The notes beneath the pieces are model-generated. The model was not told the DNA's origin. It ran no database searches and worked only from the letters and a program-made list of their open reading frames with translations. DNA of 5,385 nt, from NCBI GenBank assembly GCA_003250135.1, contig QKHF01000067.1, positions 1 through 5,385 on the forward strand, read 5' to 3'. The stretch is from Paracoccaceae bacterium (lineage in GTDB: Bacteria; Pseudomonadota; Alphaproteobacteria; Rhodobacterales; Rhodobacteraceae). Numbering within the stretch: position 1 is the first letter of the stretch; the number at the start of each line of letters is the position of its first letter. A program made the position numbers and the translations under genes. Shown here one piece after another: positions 1 through 5,385 of the stretch.

Positions 1-1381
1 CGCCGGGAACGCGAAGCAGGTCCCGCTCCTCCAACAGCGCCGCCAGATCGCAGGCGAGGCCTCCGAGGCCCATCTCCGCGCCCTTCAGGATCATGTGGGC
101 GAGGCGGGGATGCAGCGGCGCCTCGGCCATGCGCCGGCCGTGGGCCGTGACGGCCCCGGTCGCGTCCAGCGCGCCCAGATCGGTCAGCAGCGCCCGCGCT
201 TCGGCCAACGCGCCCTCGGGCGGTGGATCGAGGAACCTCAGGTCGCCGCCGCCCCAGAGCGCCAGCTCCAGAGCCAGCGGGGCGAGGTCGGCGGTCTCGA
301 TCTCGGGCGGGGCGAAGGGGGCGAGGCCGCCATCCTCGCCCTTCGTCCACATGCGCCAGCAGACCCCCGGCGCCGTGCGCCCGGCGCGGCCGCGGCGCTG
401 CTCGGCCTCCGCCTTTGTCACGCGCTCCGTCACCAGTCGGCCCATGCCCGACCCCGGATCGAACCGCGCCCGACGGGCCCGGCCCGCATCGACGACGATG
501 GTGACGCCCTCGACGGTCAGAGAGGTCTCCGCCACCGCAGTCGCCAGCACCACGCGGCGGCGCCCGGGAGGCGAGGGGCGCAGCGCCGCGCGCTGGGCGG
601 CGACCGGCATCTCGCCATGCAGGGGGCGAATGTCGACGGTCTCCGGCAGGCTGCGCTTCAGCGCCGCCTCGACGCGTCCGATCTCTCCAACGCCCGGCAG
701 GAAGACCAGCGCGTCGCCATTGGCCTCTGCGACCGCGCGCAGTGTCAGCTCCGCCGCGGCGTCCTCGAAGCGCGGGCCGCGTTGGTTCGGGCGGGACCAC
801 GGCGCGTCCAGCCAGCGGGTCTCGACCGGATAAGCGCGGCCTTCCGAGGCGATCACCGGCGCATCCCCCATCAGCCGCGAGACCGCGGTCCCGTCCAGCG
901 TCGCCGACATCACCAGCAGGCGCAGATCGGGGCGCAGCGCCTCCTGCGCCTCAAGGCAGAGCGCGAGGCCGAGATCGGCGTTGAGGGACCGCTCGTGGAA
1001 CTCGTCGAAGATCACCGCCGCGACGCCGCTGAGTTCAGGATCAGTCTGGATGCGGCGGGTCAGCACGCCCTCGGTGACGATCTCGACCAGTGTTGCAGCC
1101 GAAACCTTCGCCTCGCCCCGGATTCGATAGCCGATGGTGTGGCCGACCTCCTCGCCCAGCACCTCCGCCATCCGCTCGGCGGCGGCGCGGGCGGCGACCC
1201 GGCGCGGCTCCAGCATCAGGATGCGCCCGCCTTTCGCCCAATCCTCCTCCATCAGCGCCAGCGGGACGCCGGTGGTCTTGCCGGCGCCGGGCGGGGCCTG
1301 CAGCACGGCGCGCGGTCCCCGCCGCAGGGCGGCGAGCAACTCGGGCAGGGCCTGATGCACGGGAAGGCGGGGTGCGGTCAT
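1..1381 (-). CDS. hrpB: ATP-dependent helicase HrpB, N-terminal part (C-terminus beyond left edge)
   Basis: This is a DExH-box (superfamily 2, DEAH/RHA-like) nucleoside-triphosphate-dependent helicase of the HrpB family. The window holds 460 codons from the start with no stop; HrpB proteins usually run to about 800-850 residues, so the C-terminal part lies off the left edge. Visible motifs in order are Walker A APPGAGKTT (residues 29-37), LEPRRVAARAAAERM (57-71), motif II DEFH (126-129), motif III SAT (159-161), LVFLPGVGEI in the second RecA domain (225-234), and motif VI QRRGRAGR (328-335), followed by the start of the helicase-associated region. The ATG at 1381 is the only ATG, GTG or TTG in frame after the upstream stop near 1441, and the N-terminus MTAPRLPVHQALPELL matches the family. 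No Shine-Dalgarno sequence precedes it. It is transcribed divergently from the acyltransferase gene. The physiological role of HrpB is poorly defined in most bacteria; RNA remodelling is the usual inference. Confidence 0.96.
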   Translation of the reverse strand, partial: MTAPRLPVHQALPELLAALRRGPRAVLQAPPGAGKTTGVPLALMEEDWAKGGRILMLEPRRVAARAAAERMAEVLGEEVGHTIGYRIRGEAKVSAATLVEIVTEGVLTRRIQTDPELSGVAAVIFDEFHERSLNADLGLALCLEAQEALRPDLRLLVMSATLDGTAVSRLMGDAPVIASEGRAYPVETRWLDAPWSRPNQRGPRFEDAAAELTLRAVAEANGDALVFLPGVGEIGRVEAALKRSLPETVDIRPLHGEMPVAAQRAALRPSPPGRRRVVLATAVAETSLTVEGVTIVVDAGRARRARFDPGSGMGRLVTERVTKAEAEQRRGRAGRTAPGVCWRMWTKGEDGGLAPFAPPEIETADLAPLALELALWGGGDLRFLDPPPEGALAEARALLTDLGALDATGAVTAHGRRMAEAPLHPRLAHMILKGAEMGLGGLACDLAALLEERDLLRVPG

Positions 1382-1388
1382 GGACGCA

Positions 1389-1416
1389 GAGATACCGGCC
1401 CCTCGCGCGGGCGCAA
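1389..1416 (-). promoter_or_regulatory. Candidate hrpB promoter (weak)
   Basis: Read on the minus strand, TTGCGC (1416-1411) is followed after 16 bases by TATCTC (1394-1389). Both boxes match the sigma70 consensus only in part. If used, transcription would begin around 1382, almost at the hrpB ATG at 1381, giving a leaderless or nearly leaderless mRNA. That would fit the absence of a Shine-Dalgarno sequence. The remainder of the 1382-1498 gap shows no clear promoter for the plus-strand acyltransferase gene. Confidence 0.25.
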
Positions 1417-1488
1417 GTTCGCACTGATCTTTGTTCGTTTAGGCCGCGTTCATCACTCCATGGGACGGTTCGTGCTGGATGGGGTTCT

Positions 1489-1493
1489 GGAGG
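1489..1493 (+). promoter_or_regulatory. Ribosome binding site of the acyltransferase gene
   Basis: GGAGG lies 5 bases before the ATG at 1499. It favours this start over the in-frame ATG at 1460, which would add 13 residues and has no comparable purine-rich site. The family normally begins a few residues before the LRG motif of TM1, which also agrees with 1499. Confidence 0.7.
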
Positions 1494-1498
1494 CGGGC

Positions 1499-2611
1499 AT
1501 GAGCGATCTCAAAGGCGTGGAGGCGCTGCGCGGGCTGGCCGCGATCGGCATCGCGACCTACAGCTGGCTGTGGGCGATCGGAGTGACGACCACTCCGCCC
1601 GCGGCGAACCTCTATCTTCTCTACGATCTCTACTTCGTCATTTCAGGGTTCGTGATCTCGCAGATCTATCGGGCGCGGCTTACTTCGGTGCGCGAAGCCT
1701 CCCGTTTCGTGCTCCTGCGTTTCGCGCGGGTCTATCCCCTTCATGTGGCGGTGCTGCTGGTGCTGCTGGCGTTCCAGACCGCGGGCGGGTCCGGCTACGC
1801 GATCGGGTCGCTCGCCGAGTTTCTGGCGAATCTTGCGATGCTGCAGGGTTTCGGCGTCATCGACCCGGCGGCCTGGAACGCGCCCGCATGGTTCATCAGC
1901 GCCGAGTTCGGCGTATCGATCCTGTTCGCGCTTTTGTGCCTCGCCGACATTCCGCGCAGCGCGTCCGGGCTGGGCGCCCTCGCGCTGTGCGTCCTACTGG
2001 CGCTCTGGCTGTTGGGCGGGCGGCCCGAGGGACTTCAGTCCGATGGCGCCGGGATGCTGTTGCGCGGCTTCGCTGGCTTCATGCTGGGGGTCCTCACCCA
2101 GGCGGTTCGACGCGCGGATTGGGTCGGCCGCTGGCGGCGGGAGCAGAGCGCCTTGAGTTCGACGACCTGGGAGGTCGCGGCGCTGAGCGCCGCCATCGGC
2201 TTCATCGCCGTGTCCCCGCCGGTGACGCATGCGGTCGCGCCGCCGATCTTCGCGGCTCTGGTCTTTATTCTTTCCGCCACCGGCGGGGTGATCCGCAAGC
2301 TGCTCGACCGCGGTCCGGCGCAGGCGCTGGCCCGGATCTCGTTCGGCGTTTTCATGTGCCACTGGTTGCTGGCCGGGGCGGTGCGCAACATCGCAGCCGC
2401 GCCGCGGATCGCCTCTCTCTCGATCGACGCGCTGGGACCGGCCGAGGCCGCCGCTCTCGCGACTCCGCTTTACCTGCTGGCCGTGATCGCGCTGGCCGTG
2501 GTGGCCGAACGCTGGGTGGAACGTCCGACCCGAGACGCGATGCGGGCCTGGATCGACCGGCGCAATCGCGGCTACGCGGCCCGCGCGCGCCGGCGCTCGA
2601 ACGTGGTCTGA
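1499..2611 (+). CDS. Acyltransferase-3 family integral membrane protein with atypical TM1 motif
   Basis: This 370-residue polytopic protein belongs to the acyltransferase-3 family (OafA/YrhL/NodX type), whose members transfer acetyl or other acyl groups across the inner membrane, usually onto surface or exported glycans. Landmarks are ALRGLAAIGIA in TM1 (residues 9-19), YFVISGFVI (45-53), the RxxR segment LLRFARVYP (R74 and R77), WNAPAWFISAEF (126-137, the family's N-P-W-S-E region), SFGVFMCHWLL (281-291), and the terminal VERPTRDAMR (340-349). Around ten hydrophobic segments are apparent. There is no SGNH domain, so it is the stand-alone form. The conserved TM1 motif R-X10-H reads R11-X10-S22: the histidine widely regarded as essential is a serine, with codon AGC. 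The frame stays open about 1.4 kb upstream, but that part is antisense to hrpB and is not coding. The substrate cannot be told; no polysaccharide genes are adjacent. Its 3' end lies 4 bases from that of the convergent DUF3108 gene. Confidence 0.9.
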   Translation: MSDLKGVEALRGLAAIGIATYSWLWAIGVTTTPPAANLYLLYDLYFVISGFVISQIYRARLTSVREASRFVLLRFARVYPLHVAVLLVLLAFQTAGGSGYAIGSLAEFLANLAMLQGFGVIDPAAWNAPAWFISAEFGVSILFALLCLADIPRSASGLGALALCVLLALWLLGGRPEGLQSDGAGMLLRGFAGFMLGVLTQAVRRADWVGRWRREQSALSSTTWEVAALSAAIGFIAVSPPVTHAVAPPIFAALVFILSATGGVIRKLLDRGPAQALARISFGVFMCHWLLAGAVRNIAAAPRIASLSIDALGPAEAAALATPLYLLAVIALAVVAERWVERPTRDAMRAWIDRRNRGYAARARRRSNVV

Positions 2612-2615
2612 GGGA

Positions 2616-3368
2616 TCAGCTTCTGGGCTGCGCGCTGCGCAGGCTCGCCACACCGTAGCCGTAGTCGGTCTTCACCGAAATACGTTCCACGACCGCCATC
2701 CCGTCCTCGCCCACGCGATAGCTCACGTCGAACGGGAACTCGGTCTGGCGCTTCATGTGCTTCGGCTTGAAGCCGGCGATCCGCTCGTACACGCCGTCGC
2801 ACTGGATCAGATCGCCCTCTACGCGCGGGTTCGACAAAGCCAGCGCCCAGCGCTTGCGACCGTCGAACACCTCGACCCGGTCATTGCAGACCTCCGCCGC
2901 GGGGGCGGGGGCGAGCGCCTGAAACGCGGCGCTGATGGGGTCGATGGCGCCGGTCTGCTCCTCAGCAACGATCTCGTAGGATTTCTTCTTGAACGCGGGC
3001 ACAGCCTCGGCGATGCGCGGCGCGCCGTCCTCGTAGACGATCTCGACAAGCTGCTTGTCTTCGCTGGTCTTGGTGTCGGCGCGGAAGCGGGTTGGCGTCA
3101 GCGCGCCGGTTTCGTCCAGCACGCCTTCGGATTCGCCATCCACGGTGGCGGTGAAAAAGGCGTCGACCACGCCAGCCGTCTTGACGCGGGTCGACACGCG
3201 ATAATCGTCGGACCCGATCGCGCCTTCGAGCTCGGCGGCGCCGATCTTCATGCCGCCAAAATGCACGTCATAGACCAGTTTGATGGTTTGCGGCTGTTGC
3301 GCCTCGGACGGCCCCATGGCCATCGAGCCCGCCAACGCCGCAACCGCCGCCAGTTTCCATGTGCGCAT
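2616..3368 (-). CDS. Secreted DUF3108 domain protein
   Basis: The product is 250 residues long and probably periplasmic. A Sec signal peptide is clear: basic MRTWK, a hydrophobic stretch to about residue 18, and a likely cleavage after SEA (21-23) before QQPQ. The mature part fits DUF3108: LVYDVHFGGMKIGAAELE near the start (31-48), a central KTAGVVDAFF (63-72), DPISAAFQAL (143-152), then a cysteine pair C161 and C190 around VEVFDGRKRWALAL and the following CDGVYERIAGF (190-200). The two cysteines probably form a disulphide. DUF3108 proteins are thought to fold as beta-rich envelope proteins, but their function is unknown. The ATG at 3368 is chosen because it starts the signal peptide and has a ribosome binding site; the frame is open to 3530, but this would mask the signal peptide and overlap meaB. 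It is divergent from meaB and convergent with the acyltransferase gene. Confidence 0.9.
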   Translation of the reverse strand: MRTWKLAAVAALAGSMAMGPSEAQQPQTIKLVYDVHFGGMKIGAAELEGAIGSDDYRVSTRVKTAGVVDAFFTATVDGESEGVLDETGALTPTRFRADTKTSEDKQLVEIVYEDGAPRIAEAVPAFKKKSYEIVAEEQTGAIDPISAAFQALAPAPAAEVCNDRVEVFDGRKRWALALSNPRVEGDLIQCDGVYERIAGFKPKHMKRQTEFPFDVSYRVGEDGMAVVERISVKTDYGYGVASLRSAQPRS

Positions 3369-3373
3369 TTCCA

Positions 3374-3379
3374 CCACCT
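3374..3379 (-). promoter_or_regulatory. Ribosome binding site of the DUF3108 gene
   Basis: Read on the minus strand, AGGTGG ends 5 bases before the ATG at 3368, within a GGTGGTGGA run. It supports the 250-residue start that exposes the signal peptide, rather than any of the upstream in-frame ATGs. Confidence 0.65.
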
Positions 3380-3391
3380 GCCTTCGTATTC

Positions 3392-3421
3392 TTGCCCACG
3401 ACCGGTATTTGATCTTAATTA
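3392..3421 (+). promoter_or_regulatory. Candidate meaB promoter in the divergent gap
   Basis: The 95-base gap between the DUF3108 gene and meaB (3369-3463) is clearly richer in A and T than its surroundings and must hold promoters for both. On the plus strand TTGCCC (3392-3397) and TAATTA (3416-3421) are 18 bases apart, an acceptable sigma70 arrangement with a start near 3428. No equally good pair was found on the minus strand, although the same AT-rich core (3407-3422) could contribute to it. Confidence 0.3.
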
Positions 3422-3463
3422 CACGGCCGAATTTCGGCGCTCCGTCGCCGCGACGCACGTTAA

Positions 3464-4534
3464 ATGGCCCAATTGACCGCGGAAACAAGCCCCTTGAAAC
3501 CGAATGAAACCGAAATTGATGCACTCGCAACGCGCATAGCGGCGGGCGAACGCCGGGCTCTGGCGCGGGCGATCACGCTGGCCGAATCGACCCGCAGCGA
3601 TCACCGCGCGCGGACGCTGGCGCTGTTCGACGCGCTGCGAAAGGCGGACGCGCTGGGCGACGAGGCGGTCAGAATCGGCCTCTCGGGCGCGCCGGGCGTG
3701 GGCAAATCGACGTTCATCGAAGCGTTTGGCGGTTATCTTACCGGCCTTGGCAAGCGGGTGGCGGTGCTGGCGGTCGATCCGTCCTCATCGCTGACCGGCG
3801 GGTCGATCCTGGGCGACAAGACCCGGATGGAGCTGCTGTCGCGCGATCCCAACGCCTTCATCCGCCCCAGCCCCAGCGGCGCGACGCTGGGCGGCGTGGC
3901 GAGGCGCAGTCGCGAGGCGATCACGCTGTGCGGCGCCGCCGGGTTCGATGTGGTGCTGGTCGAAACCGTGGGGGTCGGCCAGTCCGAGACCATGGTCGCC
4001 GACATGACCGACGTCTTCCTTCTGCTGCTGGCGCCGGGGGGCGGCGACGACCTGCAGGGGGTCAAGCGCGGAGTGATGGAGCTGGCCGACATGGTGGTCG
4101 TCAACAAGGCCGACGGCGACCTGAAGCCCGCCGCCGAGCGGACGCGGGCGGATTACGCGGGGGCGCTGCGCCTGCTCCGCCGCCGTCCGGGCGACCCCGA
4201 GAATATTCCCGCCGCGATGTCGATCTCCGCCTTGCGCGCGGAGGGGGTGGAGGAGGTCTGGCAGCGGGTCTGCGTCCTTGATGACTGGCGGCGCGAGACC
4301 GGCTGGCGCGACCGCCGCCGGCGCGAGCAGGCCGTCCGGGCGTTCGAGGCGGAGGTGGAGCGCGGCGCGCTGGACGCGTTGCGCCATCACCCCAAGGTCG
4401 CCGCGGAGTGGACGGCGCTGGAGCTGGCTGTCGCGAACGGGACAATCACGCCCGAAGGCGCCGCGGCGCACATCCTGGCGCTGTTTCTGGGTCATAGCGA
4501 ACCGGCGACGCCGAGCGATCCGGACAAGGGTTGA
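3464..4534 (+). CDS. meaB: MeaB/ArgK-type P-loop GTPase, chaperone of methylmalonyl-CoA mutase
   Basis: This is a 356-residue G3E-family GTPase. Known MeaB proteins bind an adenosylcobalamin-dependent acyl-CoA mutase, gate cofactor loading and protect it from inactivation; older annotations call the family the LAO/AO transport ATPase ArgK. Motifs are the N-terminal helix AAGERRALARAITLAES (26-42), the P-loop GAPGVGKST (75-83), DPSSSLTGGSILGDKTRM (105-122) with the magnesium and switch I aspartates, the Walker B/switch region ETVGVGQSE (167-175), the base-specificity motif NKAD (214-217), and SALRAEGVEEV (255-265). The C-terminal part (about 280-345) is the helical arm used for dimerisation in the family. 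Length is slightly above the usual 310-340, the excess being an N-terminal extension and a polar tail. No mutase gene is in view, so its partner must be encoded elsewhere. The ATG at 3464 has no clear Shine-Dalgarno sequence; in-frame TTG codons at residues 4 and 11 are less likely alternatives. The stop overlaps the rpmB promoter. Confidence 0.95.
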   Translation: MAQLTAETSPLKPNETEIDALATRIAAGERRALARAITLAESTRSDHRARTLALFDALRKADALGDEAVRIGLSGAPGVGKSTFIEAFGGYLTGLGKRVAVLAVDPSSSLTGGSILGDKTRMELLSRDPNAFIRPSPSGATLGGVARRSREAITLCGAAGFDVVLVETVGVGQSETMVADMTDVFLLLLAPGGGDDLQGVKRGVMELADMVVVNKADGDLKPAAERTRADYAGALRLLRRRPGDPENIPAAMSISALRAEGVEEVWQRVCVLDDWRRETGWRDRRRREQAVRAFEAEVERGALDALRHHPKVAAEWTALELAVANGTITPEGAAAHILALFLGHSEPATPSDPDKG

Positions 4535-4559
4535 CGCCGCTTGCGGCGAGGCCTATAGA
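4531..4559 (+). promoter_or_regulatory. Sigma70-type promoter of rpmB
   Basis: TTGACG (4531-4536) and TATAGA (4554-4559) are separated by exactly 17 bases, close to the consensus in both boxes. The -35 box overlaps the TGA stop of meaB (4532-4534). Part of the -35 box and the spacer form a perfect inverted repeat, CGCCGC-TT-GCGGCG (4535-4548). Transcription should begin around 4565-4567, leaving a leader of about 70 bases before the rpmB ATG. The promoter makes L28 synthesis independent of meaB transcription. Confidence 0.75.
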
Positions 4560-4626
4560 CCGCCCCCTGATTTGGGCCGTCCCGCCTTTCACCGGGCGCG
4601 TGGGCGGCGATAGGTTTAGAACCCGT

Positions 4627-4630
4627 GAGG
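4627..4630 (+). promoter_or_regulatory. Ribosome binding site of rpmB
   Basis: GAGG lies 8 bases before the ATG at 4639, an ordinary spacing. It fixes the L28 start at MSRRCELTGK and not at the upstream in-frame ATG at 4579-region codons or earlier, where the frame is merely open. Confidence 0.6.
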
Positions 4631-4638
4631 TGAAGACG

Positions 4639-4929
4639 ATGTCTCGTCGTTGCGAATTGACCGGCAAGGGCGTCCTGACCGGCAACAATGTGAGCCACGC
4701 TCACAACAAGACCCGTCGTCGGTTCCTGCCGAACCTGAACGACGTCACGCTGGAAAGCGAGACGCTGGGCCGCTCGTTCAAGTTCAAGATCGCGGCCTCG
4801 GCGCTGCGCAGCGTGGATCACCGCGGCGGACTGGACGCGTTCCTGCTGAAGGCGCGCGACGAGGATTTGTCGGCGAATGCGCTGAAGGTGAAGAAAGAGC
4901 TGCTGAAGGCGGCTGAAGCCTCCGCCTGA
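4639..4929 (+). CDS. rpmB: 50S ribosomal protein L28
   Basis: The 96-residue product is the bL28 protein of the large ribosomal subunit. The N-terminus MSRRCELTGKG followed by TGNNVSHAHNKTRRRFLPNL (14-33) is the family signature; the basic NKTRRRF stretch contacts 23S rRNA. The middle RSFKFKIAASALRSVDHRGG (45-64) and the lysine-rich C-terminal helix LKVKKELLKAAEASA (82-96) match the alphaproteobacterial form, which is longer than the roughly 78-residue enterobacterial protein. It carries a single cysteine (C5), so it is not the four-cysteine zinc-binding version. It is not next to rpmG here. It has its own promoter, ribosome binding site and intrinsic terminator, so it is probably a monocistronic unit. 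Confidence 0.98.
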   Translation: MSRRCELTGKGVLTGNNVSHAHNKTRRRFLPNLNDVTLESETLGRSFKFKIAASALRSVDHRGGLDAFLLKARDEDLSANALKVKKELLKAAEASA

Positions 4930-4968
4930 CCCCGGCCGGGCCGCGCTTGCGGCCTTTGAGACGTGATG

Positions 4969-4995
4969 AACCCGCCCAATGCAGGCGGGTTTTTT
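4969..4995 (+). terminator. Intrinsic terminator of rpmB
   Basis: AACCCGCC (4969-4976) and GGCGGGTT (4984-4991) form a perfect 8-bp stem around the 7-base loop CAATGCA, followed by a run of six T (4990-4995, the first two also in the stem). It lies 39 bases after the rpmB stop. A second stem, GGCCGC-GCTT-GCGGCC followed by TTT (4939-4957), sits just upstream and may assist. Confidence 0.93.
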
Positions 4996-5076
4996 GCGTT
5001 TGGCCCCACGCTCCACGCAAACGTTGACTTGCGGTGGCTCATGGACCTTCGCCCGGGCCGCAGATAAAAGCCGGCC

Positions 5077-5385
5077 ATGCGCCGGTCATCCGCTCCCCTG
5101 CGCGCGCTTCGCGCGCTGATCTGCCTCGCCCTCATCCTGCCGGGCGCGGGGGGCTTGCGCGCGCAACCCGCCGAGGCGGGCGAGGGCTGGCTGGTGATCT
5201 GCGGCGCGGAGGGGACATACCGCGTTCCGGCGCCCGACGGGACCGACAAACCCAAAACGCCCGGCCACGCCGATTGCGCGGTTTGCGCGGCCGGGTGCTG
5301 CGCCGGCTGCGGGCCGGCCTTTGCGCCGGCGTCCGCCACGGTCGTCGCCGCGATATCCGTCGCGAGCGCGTCCGCCTTCGCCAGC
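5077..5385 (+). CDS. Secreted cysteine-rich small protein, DUF2946-like (partial, C-terminus beyond right edge)
   Basis: The frame is open for 103 codons from the ATG at 5077 to the window edge. The N-terminus has basic residues (R2, R3, R9, R12), a hydrophobic core ALICLALILPGAGG (13-26) and a possible cleavage after LRA (27-29), which looks like a Sec signal peptide. The mature part has WLVICGAEGTYRVP (38-51), then HADCAVCAAGCCAGC (64-78), followed by an alanine-rich hydrophobic segment. An ICxxxG motif followed by a cysteine pair near a second hydrophobic stretch is the layout of DUF2946 proteins, which are often found with copper or TonB-receptor genes. The family call is from pattern alone. 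Five cysteines in 12 residues exceed the usual pair. The ribosome binding site is weak (AAAAG, 6 bases upstream). TTGACT at 5024 could be a -35 box, but no -10 box stands at a suitable distance. Confidence 0.65.
   Translation, partial: MRRSSAPLRALRALICLALILPGAGGLRAQPAEAGEGWLVICGAEGTYRVPAPDGTDKPKTPGHADCAVCAAGCCAGCGPAFAPASATVVAAISVASASAFAS

Noticed and set aside
95..1498. A plus-strand open frame of about 468 codons continuous with the acyltransferase gene, suggesting a large N-terminal domain.
   Set aside because: It is exactly antisense to hrpB, whose motifs are unmistakable. Its translation is rich in R, A, G, Q and H with no domain, and the acyltransferase has a proper ribosome binding site and family-typical start at 1499.
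1090..2658. A plus-strand open frame of 522 codons overlapping both hrpB and the acyltransferase gene.
   Set aside because: Frame shadow caused by high GC content; arginine- and proline-rich with no recognisable domain, and it crosses two real genes.
3369..3530. N-terminal extension of the DUF3108 protein up to 3530.
   Set aside because: It would bury the signal peptide, overlap the divergent meaB gene and remove the promoter gap. The start at 3368 has a good ribosome binding site.
3785..4495. A minus-strand open frame of 236 codons opposite meaB.
   Set aside because: Antisense shadow of a well-supported GTPase gene; composition is biased and no motif is present.
4560..4607. Potential long hairpin CCGCCC/GGGCGG in the rpmB leader, possibly a ribosomal-protein autoregulatory element.
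   Set aside because: The left arm (4560-4565) probably lies before the transcription start, the loop is long, and such pairings arise by chance in GC-rich DNA. I know of no L28 leader motif that it matches.
5041..5067. Eight-codon open frame ATG to TAA just before the cysteine-rich protein gene, as a possible leader peptide.
   Set aside because: No ribosome binding site and no regulatory pattern such as repeated codons; short frames like this are expected by chance.
5024..5067. Copper-responsive MerR-type promoter upstream of the DUF2946-like gene.
   Set aside because: TTGACT is present, but there is no long-spacer -10 box or dyad of the kind bound by CueR/HmrR regulators.
5102..5116. Inverted repeat GCGCGC-TTC-GCGCGC.
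   Set aside because: It arises from the repeated RAL-RAL codons in the signal peptide and has no T-tract or other sign of function.

Overview
This window is GC-rich chromosomal DNA from an alphaproteobacterium, most likely a Rhodobacterales-type lineage. That placement is an inference from strong GC bias at third codon positions, the alphaproteobacterial form of ribosomal protein L28, and the mix of HrpB, DUF3108, MeaB and L28 genes. No tRNA, rRNA, CRISPR array, insertion sequence or phage gene is visible, and no gap between genes exceeds about 150 bases.

Layout from left to right: (1) the N-terminal 460 codons of an ATP-dependent helicase HrpB on the minus strand, cut by the left edge; (2) a short divergent gap; (3) an acyltransferase-3 family membrane protein on the plus strand; (4) a secreted DUF3108 protein on the minus strand, convergent with the acyltransferase and separated from it by only 4 bases; (5) an AT-richer divergent promoter gap; (6) the MeaB/ArgK-type GTPase on the plus strand; (7) rpmB (ribosomal protein L28) on the plus strand, with a near-consensus sigma70 promoter whose -35 box overlaps the meaB stop codon and with a textbook intrinsic terminator; (8) the 5' part of a small, secreted, cysteine-rich protein resembling the DUF2946 family, cut by the right edge.

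The genes do not form one pathway. HrpB is a DExH-box helicase, MeaB protects and loads a B12-dependent acyl-CoA mutase, L28 is a structural ribosomal protein, and the DUF3108 and DUF2946-like proteins are exported proteins of unproven role. The acyltransferase is the least housekeeping-like gene and may be an insertion between otherwise conserved neighbours.

I see no convincing undescribed multi-gene system. The points most worth a second look are the acyltransferase-3 protein, in which the conserved TM1 histidine of the R-X10-H motif is replaced by serine; the cysteine cluster of the right-edge protein; the rpmB promoter layout; and a possible leaderless start for hrpB.
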